Of a DNA stretch of 64,000 nt, positions 1 through 9,928 are shown one piece after another; within the stretch, counting starts at the first letter, position 1; each line of letters opens with the position of its first letter. The notes under the pieces were generated by a model. It saw only the letters and a program-made list of their open reading frames with translations, searched no databases and was not told the origin of the DNA. The DNA is from Streptomyces gelaticus. Its GTDB lineage: Bacteria; Actinomycetota; Actinomycetes; Streptomycetales; Streptomycetaceae. A program made the position numbers and the translations under genes. The stretch spans positions 362,900-426,899 of the forward strand of contig NZ_BMTF01000004.1 in the NCBI RefSeq assembly GCF_014649535.1, in the 5' to 3' direction.

Positions 1-780
<780 letters not shown>

Positions 781-1000
781 GTTGGCGACTTCCTGAGGAG
801 TGAGGCGGTGGGCGGGAACGCTGCGGGCCCAGGCGGGCCGATTCTCCAGTTTACGGGCGGGGGCAACCGGGTACCCACGGGTCCGGTCGGGTGCTGATCC
901 GGTTCCCGTTCCGCCGTGTGGCATCGAACTCATCCCCTAGGTCGCCCAAAGGGCGTGTCCCGCACCTGTTTCCTCCCGCCCGGCGACCTACGTTGTCCCG

Positions 1001-1600
1001 GTGGAGCAGCACAGGACACGTCCCCCGCAGCGCAGGCAGTCTCGCCAGGCCCCGCTGTCCCCGCAGGGCACCATCGAGGAGGCCGCGACCGTCTACCGGG
1101 TGGTGAGCGCGCCGGAGGGCCGCTCCCGGCCCGTGCCGCCCGTTGTGCTCGCGCTGCGGAGACTGCCCAATCCCCGGCTGACCGGCATCGGGGCCGGGCT
1201 CTTCGCCGCTGCCACCATGTTCGCGATCGCCTGCCTCGACCTGCTGGTCCTCGACGGTTCGTCGCTGGTGTTCGGGGTGCTGTTCCTGCCGGTCAGCGCG
1301 CTGACCGCGCTGTGGGTGCGGCCCGCGGACCTGGTGACGGCGCCGATCATCATGCCGATCGCGTTCGCCGTCGGGGTCGTCCCGATCGCCGGTGGCACGG
1401 GCGGCTTCGGCGGACAGACCATGGCGGTCGTCACCGCGCTCGCCGTGCACGCCGGATGGCTGTACGGCGGAACGCTCATCGCCGGGCTCATCGCGACCGT
1501 ACGCAAGGTACGGCTGATGCGTCAGCGGCAGCGCCGCACGCCGCTCGCCGCGCAGACGGCACGCCCCTCCTCGCAGGGACCGCGCCGCCCGCGGCGGTGA
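1001..1600 (+). CDS. DUF6542 membrane protein
   Basis: A 199-residue predicted membrane protein of unknown function. Residues 1-45 are basic and disordered. Three to four hydrophobic segments follow between about 55 and 165, including a stretch rich in A, M, F and I, and one with GGTGGFGGQT between helices. The C-terminal 30 residues are again strongly basic (VRKVRLMRQRQRR), so they probably face the cytoplasm. This layout matches the DUF6542 family that I recall next to ychF and ispH in streptomycetes. It starts at GTG and converges on ppgK with only 10 bp between stop codons, so read-through into antisense is possible. No function can be inferred. Confidence 0.75.
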   Translation: MEQHRTRPPQRRQSRQAPLSPQGTIEEAATVYRVVSAPEGRSRPVPPVVLALRRLPNPRLTGIGAGLFAAATMFAIACLDLLVLDGSSLVFGVLFLPVSALTALWVRPADLVTAPIIMPIAFAVGVVPIAGGTGGFGGQTMAVVTALAVHAGWLYGGTLIAGLIATVRKVRLMRQRQRRTPLAAQTARPSSQGPRRPRR

Positions 1601-1610
1601 AGAGCAGTCC

Positions 1611-2357
1611 TCAGCGGTCCGCGGCCGCCATTGCGGCGCCCACGATGCCGGCGTTGTTCTGGAGCTCCGCCGGCACCATCTCGGCCCGTACGTGCTCGAC
1701 CAGGGGCAGGAACTTGTCGGCCTTGCGGCTGACCCCGCCGCCGATGATGAAGAGCTCGGGCGAGAACAGCATCTCCACATGGGTCAGGTACTTCTGCACC
1801 CGGTGCGCCCAGTGGTGCCAGCTCAGGTCCTCGTCCTCCTTGGCCTTGGTGGAGGCGTGCTTCTCCGCGTCGTGGCCGTTCAGCTCCAGGTGGCCCAGCT
1901 CGGTGTTGGGGACGAGCCGGCCGTCGACGAAGAGGGCGCTGCCGATCCCCGTACCGAGGGTCAGCATGATCACGGTCCCCTTGCGGCCCCGGCCCGCGCC
2001 GAACGTCATCTCGGCGACACCGGCGGCGTCCGCGTCGTTCAGCACGGTGACGGGGAGGCCCAGCCGCTCGCTGAGGAGTCCGCGGGCGTCCGCGTCGATC
2101 CAGCCCTTGTCGACGTTGGCCGCGGTACGGGTGACACCGCCGGTGACGACGCCCGGGAAGGTGACGCCGACCGGGCCCGACCAGTCGAAATGGCCGACGA
2201 CCTCGGCCACGCACTCGACCACGTCCTTGGGCGTGGCCGGGTGCGGTGTCAGTACTTTGTGGCGCTCCTGCGCCAGGTCTCCGCGGTCCAGGTCCACGGG
2301 AGCGCCCTTGATCCCGGATCCGCCGATGTCCACGCCGAAGATCTGCATGCAGTCCAC
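1611..2357 (-). CDS. ppgK: Polyphosphate glucokinase
   Basis: A 248-residue ROK-family sugar kinase that phosphorylates glucose using polyphosphate or ATP, in the cytoplasm. The N-terminal phosphate-binding loop is GVDIGGSGIKG at about residues 8-18. Further on are the catalytic-region LNDADAAGVAE and the second nucleotide loop LTLGTGIGSALF. Length and the ELGHLELNGHDAEKHAS segment fit actinobacterial PpgK. Two in-frame ATGs lie three codons apart (MDC then MQIF) and either could be the start. It runs in the same direction as ispH, 51 bp downstream of it, so the two may be co-transcribed. Confidence 0.93.
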   Translation of the reverse strand: MDCMQIFGVDIGGSGIKGAPVDLDRGDLAQERHKVLTPHPATPKDVVECVAEVVGHFDWSGPVGVTFPGVVTGGVTRTAANVDKGWIDADARGLLSERLGLPVTVLNDADAAGVAEMTFGAGRGRKGTVIMLTLGTGIGSALFVDGRLVPNTELGHLELNGHDAEKHASTKAKEDEDLSWHHWAHRVQKYLTHVEMLFSPELFIIGGGVSRKADKFLPLVEHVRAEMVPAELQNNAGIVGAAMAAADR

Positions 2358-2408
2358 GGTACGGGCAGGCGGCCCGGCCCACTTCCCGGAACGCCCCGAT
2401 GCCGGGCG

Positions 2409-3389
2409 CTACTTCTCCGAGAGTGCGGCGGCCTCGGCACGCAGATCGCGGCGAAGCTCCTTGGGCAGCGAGAAGGTGATGGACTCCTCGGCCGCCTTCA
2501 CGATCTCCACGTCCTCGAAACCGCGCTCGGCCAGCCAGGCCAGGACGCCGTCGACCAGGACCTCGGGAACCGACGCCCCGGAGGTGACGCCGACCGTGGA
2601 GACTCCCTCCAGCCAGGCCTCGTCGATCTCTTCGGCGAAGTCGACCAGATGGGCGTCGTTCGCACCGGCGCCGAGGGCGACCTCGACCAGGCGGACCGAG
2701 TTGGAGGAGTTCTTGGAGCCGACGACGATCACGAGGTCGGCGTCCTCGCCCATCTGCTTCACCGCGATCTGGCGGTTCTGCGTGGCGTAGCAGATGTCGT
2801 CGCTGGGCGGCGAGACCAGCAGCGGGAACTTCTCCTTGAGCGCGCCGACCGTCTCCATGGTCTCGTCGACGGAGAGCGTGGTCTGGGAGAGCCAGACGAC
2901 CTTGGACGGGTCGCGCACCTCGACACCGGCGACGTCCTCGGGGCCGTCGACCAGCGTGATGTGGTCGGGGGCCTCACCGGAGGTGCCGATGACCTCCTCG
3001 TGGCCCTCGTGGCCGATCAGGAGGATGTCGAAGTCGTCCTGCGCGAAGCGGACGGCTTCCTTGTGGACCTTGGTGACCAGGGGGCAGGTCGCATCGATCG
3101 TGGCGAGCTTCCGCTCGGCCGCCTCCTGGTGCACGGTCGGCGCGACGCCGTGCGCGGAGAACATCACGATCGACCCCTCGGGGACCTCCGCGGTCTCCTC
3201 GACGAAGATCGCGCCCTTCTTCTCCAGGGTCTGTACGACGTACTTGTTGTGGACGATCTCGTGGCGTACGTAGACCGGGGAGCCGTACTGCTCCAGGGCC
3301 TTCTCCACGGCGATCACGGCACGGTCCACGCCCGCGCAGTAGCCACGGGGAGCGGCGAGCAGGACGCGGCGAGGTGTCGTAGCAGTCAT
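2409..3389 (-). CDS. ispH: 4-hydroxy-3-methylbut-2-enyl diphosphate reductase
   Basis: The last enzyme of the MEP isoprenoid pathway (IspH/LytB). It is a cytoplasmic 4Fe-4S reductase that converts HMBPP to IPP and DMAPP. The three cluster cysteines are visible in PRGYCAGVD near the N-terminus, [11 protein letters not shown] near the middle, and [11 protein letters not shown] in the C-terminal third. The substrate-binding TSGASVPE motif is also present. ATG at 3389 is chosen because the family starts shortly before [13 protein letters not shown] second ATG three codons upstream at 3398 is possible. A longer reading to 3530 would cross the repeat-bearing promoter region and is unlikely. It is divergent from an APC permease. 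Confidence 0.95.
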   Translation of the reverse strand: MTATTPRRVLLAAPRGYCAGVDRAVIAVEKALEQYGSPVYVRHEIVHNKYVVQTLEKKGAIFVEETAEVPEGSIVMFSAHGVAPTVHQEAAERKLATIDATCPLVTKVHKEAVRFAQDDFDILLIGHEGHEEVIGTSGEAPDHITLVDGPEDVAGVEVRDPSKVVWLSQTTLSVDETMETVGALKEKFPLLVSPPSDDICYATQNRQIAVKQMGEDADLVIVVGSKNSSNSVRLVEVALGAGANDAHLVDFAEEIDEAWLEGVSTVGVTSGASVPEVLVDGVLAWLAERGFEDVEIVKAAEESITFSLPKELRRDLRAEAAALSEK

Positions 3390-3441
3390 GCGACCCATCG
3401 TAAGGCCGAGTCGAACGCGCGGAAGATCGGCCGGGTGGCGA

Positions 3442-3486
3442 GACTGATCCGTACGCGGTCCGGGCGGGACTGATCCGTACGCGGTC
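3442..3486. repeat. Two 19-bp direct repeats in the ispH/permease divergent promoter region
   Basis: The sequence GACTGATCCGTACGCGGTC occurs identically at 3442-3460 and 3468-3486, 26 bp apart start to start. The pair lies between the divergent ispH start (3389) and the permease start (3499). Two exact copies on nearly the same face of the helix suggest a binding site for a regulator, or a recent short tandem duplication. Confidence 0.7.
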
Positions 3487-3498
3487 GAGGGAGGGCTC

Positions 3499-4887
3499 AT
3501 GTCGGAGAGCGGCGGCGGGGGCGGGTTCACGGAGGCGGCGGGGGCTGCGGGGGCGCACCAGGAGGGCGGGAGGCTGCGGCGGACGCTCGGCTTCCGGGAT
3601 CTGGTGGTCTACGGGCTGCTGTTCATCGCGCCGATGGCGCCCGTCGGGGTGTTCGGCACGCTCGACGCGAAGTCGGACGGCGCCGTCGCGCTGGTCTACG
3701 TGGCGGCGACGGTGGTGATGGCGTTCACGGCGTTCAGTTACGCACAGATGGTGCGGGTCGCCCCGCTGGCGGGTTCGGTCTTCGCGTACGCGCGCAAGGG
3801 ACTCGGGGAGGGGGCGGGGTTCGTCGCCGGGTGGATGGCGATGCTCGACTATCTGCTGATCCCGGCGGTCGCCTATCTCTTCTCCGGGATCGCGCTCAAC
3901 GCGCTGGTGCCGTCGGTGTCGCGGTGGGTGTGGACGGCGCTCGCCGTCGTCGTCACCACGCTGCTCAATCTCTGGGGTGTGCGGGCCGCCGCCCGGGTCG
4001 GCTTCGCGGTGCTGGCGATGGAGATCGTGGTGCTGCTGGTGTTCCTGGCGTCGGCGGTGTTGGTGCTCGTACGGGACGGGGCGCAGCGCGGCTGGCTGAC
4101 TCCGCTCACCGGTGATTCCGGCTTCTCCGCGGCGGCGGTGCTGGGGGCGGTGTCGGTGGCCGTGCTGTCGTATCTGGGCTTCGACGCGATCGCCACATTC
4201 GCGGAGGAGGTGACCGGGGGCTCGGCGAAGGTGGCGCGGGCGCTGCTGTTCTGTCTGGTGCTCGCGGGTGTGCTGTTCGTGGCGCAGGCATATCTGGCGG
4301 CGCTGCTCGAACCGATGACGTCGGCGCAGCTGGCCGCCGATCCGGCCGCGCAGGGGTCGGCGTTCTACGACACGGTGGACTCGGCGGTCGGGAGCTGGCT
4401 GCACGATCTGGTGGCGGTGAGCAAGGCGATCGGGGCGGCCTTCGCCGCGCTGGCCGGGCAGGCCGCGGCGGGCCGGCTGCTCTTCGCGATGGCCAGGGAG
4501 CGGCGGCTGCCGCGGGTGCTCGCCAGGGTCGACCCGGGGTCCGGGGTGCCGCGGCCGGCGATTCTGCTGGCCGCGGCGGTGACGCTGATCGCCGCGGTGT
4601 GGGCGGCCCGGCGCGCCGACGGGCTCGATCATCTGGTGTCGGTCGTCGACATCGGCGCGCTCACGGCCTTCGTGCTGCTGCACGCGTCGGTGGTCGGCTG
4701 GTTCGTCGTGCGCCGGATGGAGGGGCCGCCGAGCTGGTGGCGGCATGTACTGGTGCCGGTGGTGGGTGCGGGGGTGCTGATCGCGGTGATCGTGGAGGCG
4801 ACCTGGAGCGCCCAGGTGGTGGGGTTGTGCTGGTTCGGGGTGGGGCTGGTGGTGCTGGCATTGCAGTGGGGGCGGCGCAGGGCCTGA
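3499..4887 (+). CDS. APC-superfamily amino acid permease
   Basis: A 462-residue inner-membrane transporter with about 12 hydrophobic helices. The N-terminal signature helix has [15 protein letters not shown] (around residues 35-50), followed by a polar loop with [20 protein letters not shown], typical of the amino acid-polyamine-organocation superfamily. The [12 protein letters not shown] segment in the sixth helix region is also characteristic. The first 30 residues are Gly/Ala-rich and soluble. The substrate cannot be read from sequence. It is monocistronic and divergent from ispH across a region with 19-bp direct repeats, and ends 75 bp before xseA. Confidence 0.85.
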   Translation: MSESGGGGGFTEAAGAAGAHQEGGRLRRTLGFRDLVVYGLLFIAPMAPVGVFGTLDAKSDGAVALVYVAATVVMAFTAFSYAQMVRVAPLAGSVFAYARKGLGEGAGFVAGWMAMLDYLLIPAVAYLFSGIALNALVPSVSRWVWTALAVVVTTLLNLWGVRAAARVGFAVLAMEIVVLLVFLASAVLVLVRDGAQRGWLTPLTGDSGFSAAAVLGAVSVAVLSYLGFDAIATFAEEVTGGSAKVARALLFCLVLAGVLFVAQAYLAALLEPMTSAQLAADPAAQGSAFYDTVDSAVGSWLHDLVAVSKAIGAAFAALAGQAAAGRLLFAMARERRLPRVLARVDPGSGVPRPAILLAAAVTLIAAVWAARRADGLDHLVSVVDIGALTAFVLLHASVVGWFVVRRMEGPPSWWRHVLVPVVGAGVLIAVIVEATWSAQVVGLCWFGVGLVVLALQWGRRRA

Positions 4888-4962
4888 GCCGGGGGCGGCC
4901 GGGGCGGCGCGGGCTTCGTGCGTGCCGCCCGATTGTCGGTGGGGGCGGATACGCTCGCTCGC

Positions 4963-6174
4963 ATGGCTCTCCAGACGTCCGCGGAAGCTCCGCTGCCCGT
5001 AGGTGAAGTGTCACGGCTCATCGGGGGCTGGATCGACCGGCTCGGGGCGGTCTGGGTCGAGGGGCAGATCACCCAGCTGTCGCGGCGGCCGGGCGCCGGG
5101 GTGGTGTTCCTGACCCTGCGCGACCCCTCGCAGGACATCTCGGTGAGCGTGACCTGCTTCCGGCAGGTATTCGACCGGATCGCGGATGTGGTGACGGAGG
5201 GGGCGCGGGTCGTCGTCCTGGCCAGGCCCGAGTGGTACGCGCCGCGCGGTCAGCTGTCCCTCAGGGCCACGGAGATACGGCCGGTCGGCATCGGCGAGCT
5301 GCTGGTCCGGCTGGAGCAGCTGAAGAAGTCGCTGGCCTCGGAGGGGCTCTTCGCGCTCGACCGGAAGAAGCCGCTGCCGTTCCTGCCGCAGCTGATCGGC
5401 CTGGTCTGCGGACGGGCGTCGGCGGCCGAGCGCGATGTGCTGGAGAACGCCCGGCGACGGTGGCCCGCGGTCCGCTTCGAGGTGCGCAACGCGGCGGTGC
5501 AGGGTGTGCACGCGGTGAATCAGGTGGTCCAGGCGGTGAAGGAGCTGGACGACCTCCCGGATGTCGACGTGATCATCGTGGCGCGGGGCGGCGGCAGCGT
5601 GGAGGACCTGCTGCCGTTCTCCGACGAGCAGCTGATCCGGACGGTGGCCGCCTGCCGTACGCCGGTGGTGTCGGCGATCGGCCATGAGCCGGACTCCCCG
5701 CTGCTCGACCTGGTCGCGGACCTGCGCGCCTCCACGCCGACCGACGCGGCGAAGAAGGTCGTGCCGGACGTGGGCGAGGAGCTGGACCGGGTGGGGCAGC
5801 TGCGCGACCGTGCGCTGCGGACGGTGCGGGGACTGCTGGACCGCGAGGAGCGGGGCCTGGCGCACGCCCTGGGCCGGCCCTCGATGGAGCATCCCCAGCG
5901 GATGGTGGACGAGCGCGCGGCGGAGGTCGACGCACTGATCGGGCGGAGCCGGCGGGTGCTGGGCCATCTGCTGGACCGGGCGGACTCGGAGCTCGCCCAC
6001 ACCCGGGCGCGGGTGGTCGCCCTGTCACCGGCGGCGACGCTGGAGCGCGGCTACGCGGTGCTGCAACGGGCGGACGGCCATGTCGTACGGACGCCCGAGG
6101 ACGCGGGGGCACCGGGCGAGGTGCTCCGGGCCCGGGTCTCGGGCGGCGAGTTCGCCGTAAGGGTCGGCGAGTGA
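4963..6174 (+). CDS. xseA: Exodeoxyribonuclease VII large subunit
   Basis: The 403-residue large subunit of ExoVII, which degrades single-stranded DNA together with XseB. An N-terminal OB-fold lies at about residues 10-110, with [14 protein letters not shown]. The catalytic domain follows, with [17 protein letters not shown] and [26 protein letters not shown], both family hallmarks. A helical region comes next, and the C-terminus has the ERGYAVL motif. ATG at 4963 matches the usual family start, and earlier in-frame GTG codons only extend into non-conserved sequence. xseB follows 79 bp downstream on the same strand. Confidence 0.95.
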   Translation: MALQTSAEAPLPVGEVSRLIGGWIDRLGAVWVEGQITQLSRRPGAGVVFLTLRDPSQDISVSVTCFRQVFDRIADVVTEGARVVVLARPEWYAPRGQLSLRATEIRPVGIGELLVRLEQLKKSLASEGLFALDRKKPLPFLPQLIGLVCGRASAAERDVLENARRRWPAVRFEVRNAAVQGVHAVNQVVQAVKELDDLPDVDVIIVARGGGSVEDLLPFSDEQLIRTVAACRTPVVSAIGHEPDSPLLDLVADLRASTPTDAAKKVVPDVGEELDRVGQLRDRALRTVRGLLDREERGLAHALGRPSMEHPQRMVDERAAEVDALIGRSRRVLGHLLDRADSELAHTRARVVALSPAATLERGYAVLQRADGHVVRTPEDAGAPGEVLRARVSGGEFAVRVGE

Positions 6175-6253
6175 CCGCCTCCGGGGAGGCTCCGGCGGGC
6201 AGGGACGGACGAGGTCAATGGCCCGCCATGGGCCGGAACGTAGGGTGGAACGC

Positions 6254-6517
6254 ATGACGGACGACGCGACTACGGCGGCTGGTACCACGGGCACGCTCGG
6301 CTACGAGCAGGCCCGCGACGAGCTGATCGAGGTGGTGCGCCGCCTGGAGGCGGGCGGTACGACGCTGGAGGAGTCGCTCGCGCTCTGGGAGCGGGGCGAG
6401 GAGCTGGCGAAGGTGTGCCGGCACTGGCTGGAAGGCGCGCGCGCCCGACTGGACGCGGCTCTGGCGGGCCCGGCCGACGCCCTGGAGAACGGCGGCACGG
6501 CGACCGGCAGCGACTGA
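6254..6517 (+). CDS. xseB: Exodeoxyribonuclease VII small subunit
   Basis: An 87-residue small subunit that binds XseA. The conserved core is residues 15-70: GYEQARDELIEVVRRLE, then GGTTLEESLALWERGEEL, the diagnostic XseB motif. The short Ala/Gly-rich tail is not conserved. ATG at 6254 is preceded by GGGTGGA at the right distance. It is co-directional with xseA and presumably in the same operon. The 3' side runs into a 15-bp repeat tract rather than an obvious terminator. Confidence 0.93.
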   Translation: MTDDATTAAGTTGTLGYEQARDELIEVVRRLEAGGTTLEESLALWERGEELAKVCRHWLEGARARLDAALAGPADALENGGTATGSD

Positions 6518-6550
6518 GACCGCGGGCGGCGACCGCCGGGACCGGCGTGG

Positions 6551-6610
6551 GCCGACGGCTTCCGGGCCGACGACTTCCGCACCCACTGCTTCCGGGCCCA
6601 CTGGCGGCAA
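6551..6610. repeat. 15-bp tandem repeat tract after xseB
   Basis: Successive 15-bp units read GCCGACGGCTTCCGG, GCCGACGACTTCCGC and ACCCACTGCTTCCGG, then a fading fourth copy. The unit CCCACTGCTTCCGG is the reverse complement of the unit repeated after glpX at 9115-9210, so the same repeat family occurs twice within 3 kb in opposite orientation. It is intergenic and not a clear coding region. Confidence 0.7.
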
Positions 6611-6655
6611 TGATCGGGGACCACTGTGGAACGAATCACTCCACTCCACTTTTAG

Positions 6656-6685
6656 TTGAAAGTTAACCTACCTCTCGGTTAGCGT
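6656..6685 (+). promoter_or_regulatory. Candidate sigma-70-type promoter of the nitroreductase
   Basis: TTGAAA at 6656-6661 and TAGCGT at 6680-6685 are separated by 18 bp, close to the HrdB consensus, about 50 bp upstream of the ATG at 6734. The -35 box overlaps a short direct repeat (AGTTGAA, AGTTAAC) that could be an operator. The site is inferred from sequence only. Confidence 0.55.
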
Positions 6686-6733
6686 GGTCCGCGTCGCTCG
6701 ATCCACGTGTACGCCCGGAAGGTAATACGCACG

Positions 6734-7324
6734 ATGTCCCTCGCTCTTGACCCCGCCGCCCAGGACCTCCTCTTCCGCGAGGCCCGCACGGCCAACACCT
6801 TCACCGACGAGCCGGTGACCGACGAGCAGGTCCAGGCCATCTACGACCTGGTCAAGTACGGGCCGACCGCGTTCAACCAGTCGCCGCTGCGCGTCGTCCT
6901 GGTCCGCTCCGACGAGGCCCGCGCGCGTCTCGTGAAGCACATGGCCGAGGGCAACCAGCCGAAGACCTCGACCGCCCCGCTGGTCGCGATCCTGGCCACC
7001 GACAACGAGTTCCACGAGGAGCTCCCGGCCCTCCTGCCGCACTTCCCGCAGGCCAAGGACGCGTTCTTCTCCGAGCGCCCGGTCCGCGAGTCGGCCGCGA
7101 CGCTGAACGGCGCGCTGCAGGCCGCCTACTTCATCGTCGGCGTCCGCGCCGCCGGCCTGGCCGCGGGCCCGATGACCGGCTTCGACGCCGCGGGCATCGA
7201 GAAGGAGTTCCTGGACGGCGACCACAGCGTGCTGATGGTCGTCAACATCGGCAAGCCGGGCGAGGACGCCTGGTTCCCGCGTCTGCCACGCCTCGCCTAC
7301 GACGAGGTCGTCACGACCGTCTGA
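6734..7324 (+). CDS. Malonic semialdehyde reductase-like nitroreductase
   Basis: A 196-residue flavin-dependent oxidoreductase of the nitroreductase fold, subgroup HadB/RutE, whose members reduce malonic semialdehyde to 3-hydroxypropionate. The FMN-binding N-terminal segment has ARTANTFTDEPVTDEQ, followed by KYGPTAFNQSPLR (residues about 46-58), where the SNSQP-like FMN loop lies. The C-terminal GPMTGFD and NIGKPGEDAWFPRLPRL are typical of the subgroup. Length is right for the family. It is monocistronic with its own promoter and ends at a strong bidirectional hairpin. The actual substrate is uncertain, since this subgroup is defined mostly by similarity. Confidence 0.88.
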   Translation: MSLALDPAAQDLLFREARTANTFTDEPVTDEQVQAIYDLVKYGPTAFNQSPLRVVLVRSDEARARLVKHMAEGNQPKTSTAPLVAILATDNEFHEELPALLPHFPQAKDAFFSERPVRESAATLNGALQAAYFIVGVRAAGLAAGPMTGFDAAGIEKEFLDGDHSVLMVVNIGKPGEDAWFPRLPRLAYDEVVTTV

Positions 7325-7343
7325 CCGTCGCCACGCGCATGCG

Positions 7344-7378
7344 GAAGGCCCTGGAGCACTCGGTGCTCCAGGGCCTTC
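7344..7378. terminator. Bidirectional hairpin between nitroreductase and DUF4245 gene
   Basis: A perfect 16-bp stem, GAAGGCCCTGGAGCAC with its complement, around a 3-nt loop (TCG) between two convergent genes. There is no U-tract, as is usual in this GC range. Confidence 0.85.
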
Positions 7379-7420
7379 GCCGTACACCTCGACGGCGTCG
7401 GGACGGCCGCCCCGGCGGCG

Positions 7421-7939
7421 TCAGGACGCCTTGAGTGCCGCGGCCATCTCCGCCAGCCGCTCCGGCGAGGCGGAACCCGTGACCACCGTGGTCGATTCCT
7501 TGTCGTGGCGCACGAGGGCGTCGTACTTCGAGCCCTCCCAGTGCTGCCAGGTCTCGCCCGCGACCTGCTGCGTACGCCCGGTGTTCCTGGCGTCCTGGCT
7601 GACCTCGGTCACGTACTTCTTCGCCGGAGACGTGGACTGCTCCACCGCGACGTACTTGCCCTCCGGGTCGAGGAAGCCCAGGTGCCAGGCGTCGCCCGCC
7701 TTGCGGTCGTAGCTGACCGAGGTCGGCTTCCACTTCCCGGTCAGCCCGTCCGGCGCGGCCACCGGGTACGGCGCCGCGCGCCGGGCCGTCTGTAGCTCCA
7801 CCCGGTAGTCGATCGCCTTGACCGGGTTGGCGTTCTCGTCGTGCGGAACGAAGATGTAAATAACACCCGCCGCGGCGCAGATGACCGCCATCGACAGGAG
7901 CATGTCCCGCACCGTCTGCTTGCCTCGCTTGCTAGCCAC
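7421..7939 (-). CDS. DUF4245 membrane-anchored protein
   Basis: A 172-residue protein with a basic N-terminus (ASKRGKQTVRDM), one transmembrane helix at about residues 13-31, and an extracytoplasmic domain of about 135 residues. The opening KRGKQTVRDMLLSM and the sequence WKPTSVSYDR fit the DUF4245 family of actinobacteria. Function is unknown. In several actinobacteria DUF4245 genes neighbour glpX, as here, where the two are divergent across 142 bp, which supports the assignment. GTG at 7939 is the start because the basic run and helix begin immediately after it. Confidence 0.82.
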   Translation of the reverse strand: MASKRGKQTVRDMLLSMAVICAAAGVIYIFVPHDENANPVKAIDYRVELQTARRAAPYPVAAPDGLTGKWKPTSVSYDRKAGDAWHLGFLDPEGKYVAVEQSTSPAKKYVTEVSQDARNTGRTQQVAGETWQHWEGSKYDALVRHDKESTTVVTGSASPERLAEMAAALKAS

Positions 7940-8015
7940 GGGTCCATGGTCGCATTAGGCCGGATGGGCCCGACCCGGGGGCGGACCGCTCAAAAGTGAC
8001 CCGGTCTGCTCATTT

Positions 8016-8031
8016 TATCGACCTGACGATA
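8016..8031. promoter_or_regulatory. Inverted repeat in the DUF4245/glpX divergent region
   Basis: TATCG-ACCTGA-CGATA is a perfect 5-bp dyad with a 6-bp spacer, 51 bp upstream of the glpX ATG. It could be an operator and could overlap the glpX -10 region (TAGAGT just after it). Confidence 0.4.
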
Positions 8032-8081
8032 GAGTCACAGCACCCTCTTCCGGTCGTCGCCGTACAGAAAGGTGCGCTTCG

Positions 8082-9113
8082 ATGTCCGAGCATCATCTGC
8101 CGTCTCAGCTCGAGGTCTCCCCCGAGGCCCCCGACCGCAACCTCGCCCTGGAGCTGGTCAGGGTCACGGAGGCCGCCGCCATGGCGGCCGGGCGCTGGGT
8201 GGGCCGCGGCGACAAGATCGGCGCTGACGGTGCCGCCGTGAAGGCCATGCGGACCCTCGTCTCCACCGTCTCGATGAACGGCGTCGTCGTCATCGGCGAG
8301 GGCGAGAAGGACGAAGCCCCCATGCTGTTCAACGGCGAGCGCGTGGGTGACGGCACCGGCGCCGAGGTCGACATCGCCGTGGACCCGATCGACGGCACGA
8401 CCCTGAACGCCAAGGGCATGCCGAACGCGATCGCCGTACTGGCCGCCGCGGACCGCGGCGCCATGTTCGACCCGTCGGCCGTCTTCTACATGGACAAGCT
8501 GGTCACCGGCCCCGAGGCCGCCGACTTCGTCGACATCAACGCCCCCGTCTCGGTGAACATCCGCCGTGTCGCGAAGGCGAAGAACTCCGCCCCCGAGGAC
8601 GTCACCGTCGTCGTCCTCGACCGCCCGCGCCACGAGGGCATCGTCAAGGAGATCCGCGAGACCGGCGCCCGGATCAAGTTCATCTCCGACGGCGATGTCG
8701 CGGGCTCGATCATGGCCGCCCGCGAGGGGACCGGCGTCGACCTGCTGATGGGCATCGGCGGCACCCCCGAGGGCATCATCTCCGCCTGCGCCATAAAGTG
8801 CCTCGGCGGTGTCATCCAGGGCAAGCTCTGGCCCAAGGACGAGGCCGAGCGCCAGCGCGCCCTGGACGCCGGGCACGACCTGGACCGGGTGCTGTCCACC
8901 GACGACCTGGTCAGCGGCGACAACGTGTTCTTCGTCGCGACCGGTATCACGGACGGTGAGCTGATGCGCGGTGTGCGGTACCGCGCGGAGACGGCCACCA
9001 CCGAGTCGATCGTCATGCGGTCCAAGTCCGGCACCATCCGGAAGATCGACTCCACGCACCGGCTCTCGAAGCTGCGTGCCTACAGCGCGATCGACTTCGA
9101 CCGCGCGAAGTAG
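8082..9113 (+). CDS. glpX: Class II fructose-1,6-bisphosphatase
   Basis: A 343-residue GlpX-type phosphatase of gluconeogenesis that hydrolyses fructose 1,6-bisphosphate. The metal-binding core is visible as [14 protein letters not shown] (residues about 68-81) and [12 protein letters not shown] (about 98-109), the lithium-sensitive phosphatase signature DPIDGT. The conserved [17 protein letters not shown] segment lies in the C-terminal half. Streptomycetes rely on this class rather than class I. ATG at 8082 follows a ribosome site with weak complementarity (AGGTGCG). A repeat tract and then a strong hairpin follow the stop, so transcription probably ends there. Confidence 0.95.
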   Translation: MSEHHLPSQLEVSPEAPDRNLALELVRVTEAAAMAAGRWVGRGDKIGADGAAVKAMRTLVSTVSMNGVVVIGEGEKDEAPMLFNGERVGDGTGAEVDIAVDPIDGTTLNAKGMPNAIAVLAAADRGAMFDPSAVFYMDKLVTGPEAADFVDINAPVSVNIRRVAKAKNSAPEDVTVVVLDRPRHEGIVKEIRETGARIKFISDGDVAGSIMAAREGTGVDLLMGIGGTPEGIISACAIKCLGGVIQGKLWPKDEAERQRALDAGHDLDRVLSTDDLVSGDNVFFVATGITDGELMRGVRYRAETATTESIVMRSKSGTIRKIDSTHRLSKLRAYSAIDFDRAK

Positions 9114-9114
9114 A

Positions 9115-9210
9115 TCCGGAAGCAGCAGACGTAGATCCGGAATCTGTAGGTCCGGAAGCTGTGGGTCCCGAGGCAGTCGCTCCGGAAGCAGTGGGTCCCG
9201 AAGCAGCAGA
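9115..9210. repeat. 15-bp tandem repeat tract after glpX
   Basis: Starting immediately after the glpX stop, five consecutive 15-bp units occupy 9136-9210, with consensus TCCGGAAGCAGTGGG, preceded by one 21-bp unit. Units differ from each other at one to five positions. The same unit occurs inverted after xseB (6551-6610). A strong terminator hairpin follows directly at 9218. Confidence 0.85.
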
Positions 9211-9217
9211 GGCAGAA

Positions 9218-9260
9218 CGCGAAGAGGCGCCCCCGTGTGCGGTGGGGGCGCCTCTTCGCG
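9218..9260. terminator. Bidirectional hairpin between glpX and the wbl gene
   Basis: A perfect 17-bp stem beginning CGCGAAGAGGCGCCCCC with a 9-nt loop separates convergent glpX and the wbl gene. It is one of the strongest hairpins in the window. Confidence 0.88.
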
Positions 9261-9323
9261 TAGCCGCCGTCGGGGCAGTGCGCGCGTGCGGGGCCGTACG
9301 GACCCGGGCCGCACCCGGGACGG

Positions 9324-9707
9324 TCAGCCCGCCGCGGCGATGCGGCCCGCCGCGCCGGCCGACGCGGACGAGGCCTTGAGCTCCATCTCGCGCCGTCTGC
9401 GGCGGGCGAGCACCACGCGGCGTTCGGCGGCGGTGAGCCCGCCCCACACCCCGTACGGCTCCGGCTGTATGAGCGCGTGCTCCTGGCATTCGATCATCAC
9501 CGGGCAGCGCGCACAGACCCGCTTCGCGGACTCCTCGCGCGCGAGTCTGGCAGCAGTCGGCTCCTTCGACGGGGCGAAGAACAGCCCGGCTTCGTCCCGG
9601 CGGCACACCGCCTCCGAGTGCCAGGGGCCGGCCTGGTCCTCCCGCGCGGGGGTGCGCTGGGAAGGGACGGCGGCGACCTGCAGGGGCTGATGCGGCAGTT
9701 GCAGCAC
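9324..9707 (-). CDS. WhiB-like (Wbl) iron-sulfur transcription factor
   Basis: A 127-residue member of the actinobacterial Wbl family, whose members hold a 4Fe-4S cluster and act with sigma factors. The four cluster cysteines are C35, C65, C68 and C74, in the pattern C-X29-C-X2-C-X5-C. The turn motif YGVWGG is at 85-90, followed by a basic DNA-contacting stretch (LARRRRRE). The DEAGLFFAP segment after the first cysteine is typical. The position between glpX and the DUF1707 gene suggests it corresponds to wblI of S. coelicolor, but that is from memory. Its target genes cannot be read from sequence. Confidence 0.92.
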   Translation of the reverse strand: MLQLPHQPLQVAAVPSQRTPAREDQAGPWHSEAVCRRDEAGLFFAPSKEPTAARLAREESAKRVCARCPVMIECQEHALIQPEPYGVWGGLTAAERRVVLARRRRREMELKASSASAGAAGRIAAAG

Positions 9708-9928
9708 GGTCTACTCCTGACGACGGCTTCGCGAGCGAGAGACGATGCAGCATTCCCTACCCGCTGTGCGCGCGCCCATGCACTGAGTGGCACCCGGTTC
9801 CAGAGTGCGGAATTCCCGTCGACCAGGAATTTGGCTTGTTTTCGAAGGGTCGGCCGGGGCCGGTCGGGTTCCGCGGGGAGTTTCCGTGATTTCTCGCAGT
9901 TGTCGCAGGCGCGACGAGAAGCACCGCC

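Noticed and set aside
1692..3473. A 593-codon open frame on the plus strand
   Set aside because: It is opposite ppgK and ispH, both of which have unmistakable motifs, and has no domain of its own.
9115..9210. CRISPR-like array after glpX
   Set aside because: Units are contiguous 15-mers with no spacers and no cas genes nearby, so it is a simple tandem repeat.
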